Assembly (NCBI GenBank): GCA_027605045.1
Contig: JAQFWX010000008.1
Coordinates: forward strand, 868,001-932,000
Source: Phallus indusiatus
Taxonomy: Eukaryota > Basidiomycota > Agaricomycetes > Phallales > Phallaceae
DNA length: 64,000 nt
Reading direction: 5' to 3'
Part shown: positions 58,024 to 64,000 of the stretch, one piece after another
Position numbering within the stretch: the first letter of the stretch is position 1
How the letters are laid out: each line of letters starts with the position of its first letter
Notes under the pieces: generated by a model
The model's database searches: none
Told to the model about the DNA's origin: nothing
What the model saw: only the letters and a program-made list of their open reading frames with translations
Made by a program: the position numbers and the translations under genes

Positions 58024-60930
58024 ATGAATTCTCGGAAGAAAAGGTCTAGTCCCCAAAAGGAGCGTGAGGCATCGGCGTCAGCTGCCAGTGCGAGACCTGT
58101 TACGCACAACGACATCGACTGGGTATCTAATGCTTTCCAGGTGGCTGGATTGGCTAGTGCGGCGGGGAACCTTCTGCCATTCCCATATCTGAAAAGCGCA
58201 GCAGAAATAGTGAAGATTTTGTTGATGCCTATCCAAGTGAGTCGGTCATTAAATATGTGAAATTTCACTGTTAAGTACTTATGAAATTAGCAAATGCGAC
58301 GGAACCGAGACGTTTATAAGAATTTGACTATTAATGTTACAGCTATTCTCCAAATACTTCATGAGGAAACCAAAAAGCATCATGAAACTGCGCCCTCATT
58401 GAACTACTTCGAGAAAGATTGTGAAACCTTCTACCGGTATGTTAGTTCTACTCATATAAAATACCTACTAATCTGAATCCATTCACTGTACAGATACTTA
58501 CAACGCATTTCAAACGATCTCAAGTTATTCAATAATAACCCAAATAAATCAAGACCCTTTCGGAGGTTTTTCTTCGCTGATCGTGAAAAAGATTATTTAG
58601 AACAGTATGAAAACGAAATAGAAGAGTTTCAGAATAATCTTCTGGTGCGCACAGGTTTATTTGATATACCCTTTGATCTTATTTCAAGTCTCATATCTAT
58701 TTAGCTCAGGGGGGTTATGCGTCTACAAATAAGCAATACAAACGAGATGGCCTCTGATGTAAGTTGGATTGGTCGTCCGCGTTTTTTTATTTTATTTTCT
58801 GAGATTAACAAGTTCAAAAAAATTCGACTTGGCGATCTATACGTACTCAGGAGGAGCTCGAGCGAGGAAGTTGAACACTGGGAAGTTCGATGGAGACATG
58901 AAACTCAGACGCGGATGGTCCGTGTCTACAAAGGTCAGAATGCTACCCTTGTGCGTCGTGCCAAAAAAAATTGCTGCCTTTTCGCTGTGTTAGTCTTATA
59001 CTTTCAGTAGCAATTCAAAGCAGAAAAAGAGTGGTACTCGCGTTATCGGTAATGCACTCATCGTTTTGAGAATAGTCACAAACGCTAACTCAAACTTCAT
59101 ACAAGCCATCCAAACATGATGCAGCTATTCGGTTTAATCACCTCCAAAGAGAGCCCTGGCCTTGTCTTTCACAACTGTTCGTTTACTCGTCACTTGTAGA
59201 AATCAGCCTGGATTTACCGTTATATGTATATATAGCATGGTGTATTCCTCGTAAAGAATATTTTCGAAGATTCGTCGACCCGTTGCGTTTGTGCACTGAT
59301 CATCACCGTTTAGTGAGCTGCCATGTTTATTGATGGCGATTTTTTTTTTTGACGCATCCTAGAAACCATGCTTTGATGTAAGCTTGAATCAATCATGATT
59401 TTTTTCGTGTTGTATCTCATCATTCGCCTTCTGCCCACAGCAAGGCTTAGGTTATGTAGCAACTAGTATATCTCACCATGCCCTATTATCATGGCGAGAT
59501 TGTCGGTTCACTGGCCTATTTGTTGGTTTCGAAAATCGTGACGACGGATATCTTGGCCGTACTTACGTTAACATTTTGGACGGACGCGGAGTTGTTGCAT
59601 TTGTTAGTTCATTTTCTCAATATTGCGAAGTGCGTGAAAAAATACCTTGGATTTGAATTTCAGGAATGGTCGCCGAAGATTATACGAGACATCCCTATTT
59701 ATCATCGTCGTAGCATGGCTATTGACATAAAACCTCTTGAGGAGTTGACAAGGATTGTTGAAACAGTGGTAGATGCGCTGCGTTTGTTCAAACAATCCGG
59801 TACTACTTTGCTAAAACCGAGGTTCTTATGGGACTTCTATGGTGCCATATATGTTTCGATTTTCCAGGACGTCTCCGCACCAGCATATCCTGTCTACACT
59901 GGTGACATTCTATTAGTTGACGAACACACCGATGCACTTGACACTTTGAATGCAGCCATGCTGGGGTTTATTCCATGCGAAGAACCACTATTATTGAGAT
60001 GGTTCATTCGTAATGAGAAATTACATACATACTTCAAAACGGAGAATAAATTGTCTGTCGAAGATTGTGGTGAACATTTCCGGTATGGCAAATTTTCATT
60101 ATGTAGCATCTTCTTTATCGCAATGTTTTCAGGATTCGCCTTCCTGTGGATACAGCGGGTATTTCGGCTAACGAAGATATCCAGACGGTTGTGATTGAAT
60201 GCGATGTTCTATATTCACGCCGTGCTACTTGGGCACAATTGGCTCGTGCGTATGTCAGTCAAATAGGCTACTTACACGCAAAATTTGGTAGAATGCGAAC
60301 ACGCACCTTCAATAGTTATTACGCCGGTATGTTTATTCCACGATAATCATCATGAAAGAGTTTATTCAAACATAAATATGGATCCCAAAGTAACTGGGTT
60401 CTCATGGCACTTACAGATTCCTATCAGGCTCAAATGTTCCGTTGGAAATTCCGTGCATAAAGAGTTATATTTATTTATTTCGAAACCAACGGCACGCGAT
60501 GAAACACTGGATACTTATTGGTCTCTTGATCTTTCGGGGTCCGAAAGGCTGAATTATTCTGATATTGACACCCTCGGTTTTAATTCAGAATTGTTGAACA
60601 TAAAATTTTTTCGGACCCTCCGTGGGTTTTATGTTTCAAAGGACCACTTTGATCTAATCTGGGACGTGCACAATGTGTTGAATATCGATCCAGCGAGCAA
60701 TGAGGGTGCTCGTATTTTAGGTCTTCCTTTAATACGCACCATTGAAGCTGAATCAAGAGATGGATCAGATGGTGGGCCTACTTGAGTCTTAATTGCTGCA
60801 TCAATTTCTTACTTTTCTGACAGATTCTGAACAAGATACTTCTAGCTCCGAGTCTTATTATACAGCAGAGGACAGAGCAAATGATGAGGGAGAGAGTAGA
60901 TCAATCGACGACACTCATGAGGATAAATAA
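58024..60930 (+). CDS. MLKL/HeLo-like 4-helix domain plus pseudokinase-like protein, array copy 7
   Basis: It begins MNSRKKRSSPQKEREASASA, then IDWVSNAFQVAGLASAAGN, LLPFPYLKSAAEIVKILL and MRRNRDVYKNLTINVTAIL. The N-lobe is RLGDLYVLRRSSSEEVEHWE, MVRVYK, and AEKEWYSRYRHPNMMQLFG. The 15-nt exon is at 59363-59377 (KPCFD), followed by QGLGYVATSISHHALLSW and FVGFENRDDGYLGRTYVN. The C-terminal part is the most divergent of the intact copies (FLWDFYGAIYVSIFQDVSA, VTGFSWHLQIPIRLKCS) and ends SYYTAEDRANDEGESRS with the stop at 60928-60930. Fourteen exons can be read. The promoter is type II, and the gene is divergent from copy 6. Confidence 0.74.
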
Positions 60931-62037
60931 TGCTTTTCATCTAATATCAAACTTGACGAGGCGTTTACAATTGCTGGAGTCACATTTGCGACTAGTTCGA
61001 GTCTGTCTTTATTAGGTGTTTTCCTCGCACCTCAAAGATCTCTTCCTGTATATATGTCTAAATGGTTGCATGTATGTCTAATCCCATCAAATAGAATATC
61101 TTCAAAAACCATGGTTCCACGCGAACCTAGTCTGTTAAGAGGTCGCCGTCTTAGGTTTATCGCCTTTCAGGTCAACCGACCAACCGGTATGCAAAATGTG
61201 CTGCGTTATAGCCGGAATTGAAAAGTGATCCTTTCACGTTTTCCAGAGTAGACACATGCGCCTTTCCACTGAGCTAAATGCCTCAATTTCCTTCTCCTCG
61301 CATTTAGGTTCGCGAATATGCAATATCCCGGTCATTGAGTGACATCCCGAACGCGACCTTCCAAGAGGCGGGTTAGTTCAAGGTCGGTTGCTATCACCAA
61401 ATGAAAAGGTCATGCGGATGTAGCGAGACATATGAAAAGAATACTATCGCGTGCTGTTTGAAAAGAAGCAGGTTTGTTTTGCTATGGCGCAATCCTAACG
61501 AGACGAATACAATGACGATGGCGTCCATCCTCTTTTTGTCGAGTCTAATAGATGTAATCTTTATCCGAGGTTCCATTGCTGAAAATTGAACAGGAATTGG
61601 GTTTCGTCGCATGAATGAATCTGGGTTAGATCATGACACGAAAGTGAAGGAGGGGCTAGCCGGTGGTACTTAGATACGAAACCGTGCCGATGGGCAGTTA
61701 TGCAAACGCAGGTACTCGTGGTCTGGACGCAGTTTTAGGGAAGATCTTGAAAAAATGTTGGAAGGCAAATGGCAAAATCATTAGCATGTAGTTTCCTAAC
61801 TCTTTCTTTCTGCAATAACGAGCCATGAGTTTCTGCGAGGATTGCGTAAAGAAAGTTGTCCACGGAGGAGAGCAGGGAAAGAAACGATATCCTCATGATG
61901 TCGTCACAACCAATCTCGTGAAGGCGCTGTGGTATATGGAATATATACGAAAGCTTCAAAAATAAACTCAATAGATGGAGAGCATCATAGACTTTACATC
62001 ACATTAGTGACAAATATTGTGAACTAATTATAAAGTA
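60931..62037. other. Intergenic between array copy 7 and the Nudix gene
   Basis: No gene recognised. The last 130 bp hold the Nudix promoter, with TATATGGAATATATACG at about 61930-61947 as the likely TATA region. A tRNA-like A-box string (minus strand, near 61280) does not fold as a tRNA. Confidence 0.45.
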
Positions 62038-62992
62038 ATGCGCAAGATTGCCATGTCGCGTGCGATCGCCGCTGCCGCAGGTTTGCACGTTCGTGGTTTG
62101 ACCACTGCTACCACTGCCAACACACCCCAAATACCCCTCCACACTCCTTTGACACCCAACACTTTACGGAGAATCCAATCGTTGTTGAATGACTCGGTGA
62201 AGGATGCATCTCCAAATTCTGTTTTGAGTAAAGCTCGCTATAATAAAGACCATGGAGCTATCGCTACCGCTGCCGTGCTTATACCCTTGTGCAATGTCAA
62301 CGGTCAACCTGGCATTCTATTTCAAGTTCGAGGCAAGCTACGAACCCACAGTGGGCAAGTTAGGTATGCAGTATTATATACATGTTTGGTTTCACAGAGT
62401 CTGACAATTATGGCCAGCTTTCCAGGAGGTAAGATAGACGAGGTCGGTGGACTGTTTAGTTAATTCAAATACTCTCTAAGCTTTTTTCTCAGTCGGACAG
62501 GTCTCCTGAAGATGCGGCTACTCGAGAAACATGGGAGGAAATGGGTATTCATCCTAGAAATATTCATGTGCTGAATCGAATGGAGTCATGGCAAGAACGT
62601 TCCCTCGTTGGTCTCCAGGTCCTTCCTATTATTGTAAGCATAGTGACACCGTCTAGTGTGTATAACGTCTAATCTCATATATGCAGGGTTATATATCTCC
62701 ATCACAAAACAACCATAATCCATCAGATCCTATACCTTCTCTCGAAATCTCATCGTTAACGCTTTCAGCAACCGAAGTAGCTCACGTCTTCCATCTTTCC
62801 TTCAGTGAGATAATGACATCGACGCGACTAAGACGAGACTTCTTCCGGGGATTGCAGCCTTATTACACTGTAGACGTTTCGGATAAAATACCTCTACCAG
62901 CGGCGACAGGCGACGATGATAATCGGTTGGAGGTGTGGGGAATAACAGGCTGGTACTTGTCGTTGTTTATGCGTGCCATGGGCGTATGGTGA
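62038..62992 (+). CDS. PCD1: Nudix hydrolase, CoA diphosphatase type
   Basis: Cleaves CoA or oxidised CoA to phosphopantetheine plus 3',5'-ADP, a family known from yeast Pcd1 and human NUDT7/8. Exons are 62038-62363, 62418-62442 (25 nt), 62493-62633 and 62687-62992, giving 265 residues. The CoA-specific motif reads LRTHSGQVSFPGGK, and the Nudix box continues as DESDRSPEDAATRETWEEMG, with the RE..EE.G metal-binding core intact. The N-terminus (MRKIAMSRAIAAAAGLHVRG) is basic and amphipathic, suggesting mitochondria; the C-terminus (MRAMGVW) has no peroxisomal PTS1. A second start at 62053 is possible. It is convergent with VMA12, with 75 bp between the stops. Confidence 0.9.
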
Positions 62993-63067
62993 TTTTGCGA
63001 GTTAGTTAGATACTCTAGAGTAGAAACCATTAATAGATTCTAATCGTTGTACGAATAGTGGATGGCA

Positions 63068-63796
63068 TCAGTGGCCGGCTCGTCGTTTTCGCAATTTCGT
63101 GTCGTCGTCCTTTTCTTTCTTGACCGGCGCAGGGGTGATCTCAGTCTCCTCTGCATCTCCCGAAAGCTTCTCTTCTTTTTTCTTCTGATCAAACTGCAAG
63201 CGTGTGCCCTTCGGACGACGCGATTTGTCTTCACGCGACTGCCATATAATAAACAAGATACCCTCGGTCGCAGCGAGTATCAGTGCAACCAATAAAGCAA
63301 ATAAAGCTCGCTAGCATCTCATCAGTCAAAATCTCGCGTGCATTTTAATATAATATCATACCCATTCGTCTCGCCAGCCCACATGTTTACTAGCCCACCA
63401 GCTGGCAAACCCCGCTCCCCCGATGCTGAAAAGAGCGTTGACAAGCCCGATAATCGCTCTCCTATCACTCAGATTCTTGTGTGCTGTTTCCGCGGGATCC
63501 TCCGGAGGTTCGTACTTTGGAAATTTCGAAAGAGGGGATGTGATTGTTCCGGAGAGAAGAGAGATCATTGTATATTCATTTGCGTTCAGCTTCTTTCTGG
63601 CAAGTTGTTTACGAGCATCCTCCGTCCGAGCCCATTGGGAGATTTCCAGGAGGGTTGAATAGGGTATTTCTACTTGCTCTTTGAGTGGGATTGATAGCGC
63701 ATCCTTCAATTCGTCCGGTAAGAGATCAACTACGACCTCGAGTTTTTCAGCCAGATGCTGTGGAATAGAAACGGTCGTGGTGGTCAAATCTGACAT
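63068..63796 (-). CDS. VMA12: V-ATPase assembly factor Vma12 (TMEM199-like)
   Basis: An ER membrane protein that, with Vma22, helps assemble the Vo sector of the vacuolar H+-ATPase. There are two exons, 63796-63362 and 63310-63068, giving 225 residues. The N-terminal cytosolic part includes LPDELKDALSIPLKEQVEIP. Then come two membrane spans (AIIGLVNALFSIGGAGFASWW and ALFALLVALILAATEGILFI) separated by KHVGWRDEWR, which is the family signature. The long charged C-terminal tail ends KLRKRRAGH, a basic ER-type terminus. Length is normal for the family. Its 5' flank is partly duplicated at 15.7 and 23.5 kb. Confidence 0.88.
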
Positions 63797-64000
63797 AGTG
63801 AAAGAAAGACGGTAAGGAAGAAAAGGCGCTGAGTGTCTTTGTCGTTCAAGGTTGTTTTGGCTGGCGAATGGATCGTTGTCGGTAGCGCGAAGCGGCAGGC
63901 CGCGGTGAATTCAGCATTAGTGAGTAGCAGAGAAGTATGGTCAATGTGTGGGCGTATGTGTGCGTATGTGTGCGTACAAGCGCGAGTCTATTTGCTCTGT
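63797..64000 (-). promoter_or_regulatory. VMA12 promoter and 5' UTR
   Basis: A CT-rich 5' UTR (CTTACCGTCTTTCTTTCACT before the ATG, minus strand) and a 63841-63920 segment that is repeated at 15690-15775 and 23586-23665. GTGTGCGTAT repeats lie at 63955-63978. Any further upstream gene is outside the window. Confidence 0.5.

Noticed and set aside
61201..61290. tRNA-like sequence on the minus strand (TTAGCTCAGTGGAAAGGCGC with a B-box-like TTCAATTCC)
   Set aside because: The A-box resembles a tRNA, but no anticodon stem or acceptor stem pairs, and the B-box is poor. At best it is a tRNA-derived relic.

Overview
The window reads as nuclear DNA of a mushroom-forming basidiomycete (Agaricomycetes; my inference). 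Nearly every gene is broken by 45-60 nt GT-AG introns. Housekeeping proteins look fungal: condensin Brn1, a flavodoxin-fused sulfite reductase beta subunit, lanosterol synthase and vacuolar carboxypeptidase S. The large tandem family is a 4-helix MLKL/HeLo-like domain fused to a kinase-like region. I found no rRNA, credible tRNA, CRISPR array or prokaryotic operon structure.

Layout. 1-2473 holds no gene I can support, apart from a 546-bp hAT-type MITE with an exact 8-bp target duplication. 2474-10904 is a normal divergent pair: condensin subunit BRN1 (minus, 8 exons) and sulfite reductase MET5 (plus, 9 exons, one of 7 nt), sharing a 359-bp promoter region. 10905-15690 is mostly empty. 15.7-33.6 kb is a rearranged block. 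It contains a broken BRAP2/ETP1 gene and a second 5' fragment of it, two minus-strand remnants of the actin-related protein ARP9, and array copies 1-3 of the MLKL-like gene. A non-LTR retrotransposon scrap is fused to the end of copy 3. 33794-36632 is lanosterol synthase (ERG7, minus, 13 exons) with one junction that does not join in frame. 36972-46941 is a tandem triplication of a membrane-anchored M20 carboxypeptidase S. Remnants of the neighbouring Nudix gene's 5' end sit behind two of the three copies. 48247-60930 holds array copies 4-7 of the MLKL-like family: 4 intact, 5 decayed, 6 inverted, 7 intact. 62038-63796 is a convergent pair: a CoA-type Nudix hydrolase (plus) and the V-ATPase assembly factor VMA12 (minus).

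Main point. Six full-length genes plus at least three decayed pieces share one 14-exon structure. Each encodes an N-terminal four-helix domain resembling the MLKL/HeLo executioner domain, a kinase N-lobe that keeps the lysine and alphaC glutamate, a C-lobe with no HRD or DFG motif, and an uncharacterised C-terminal region of about 350 residues. This recalls the 4HB-pseudokinase layout of animal MLKL. The copies carry two promoter types and two C-terminal types in different combinations, so they have recombined with each other. Such a rapidly changing array fits a non-self recognition or cell-death role, but function is inferred from architecture only.
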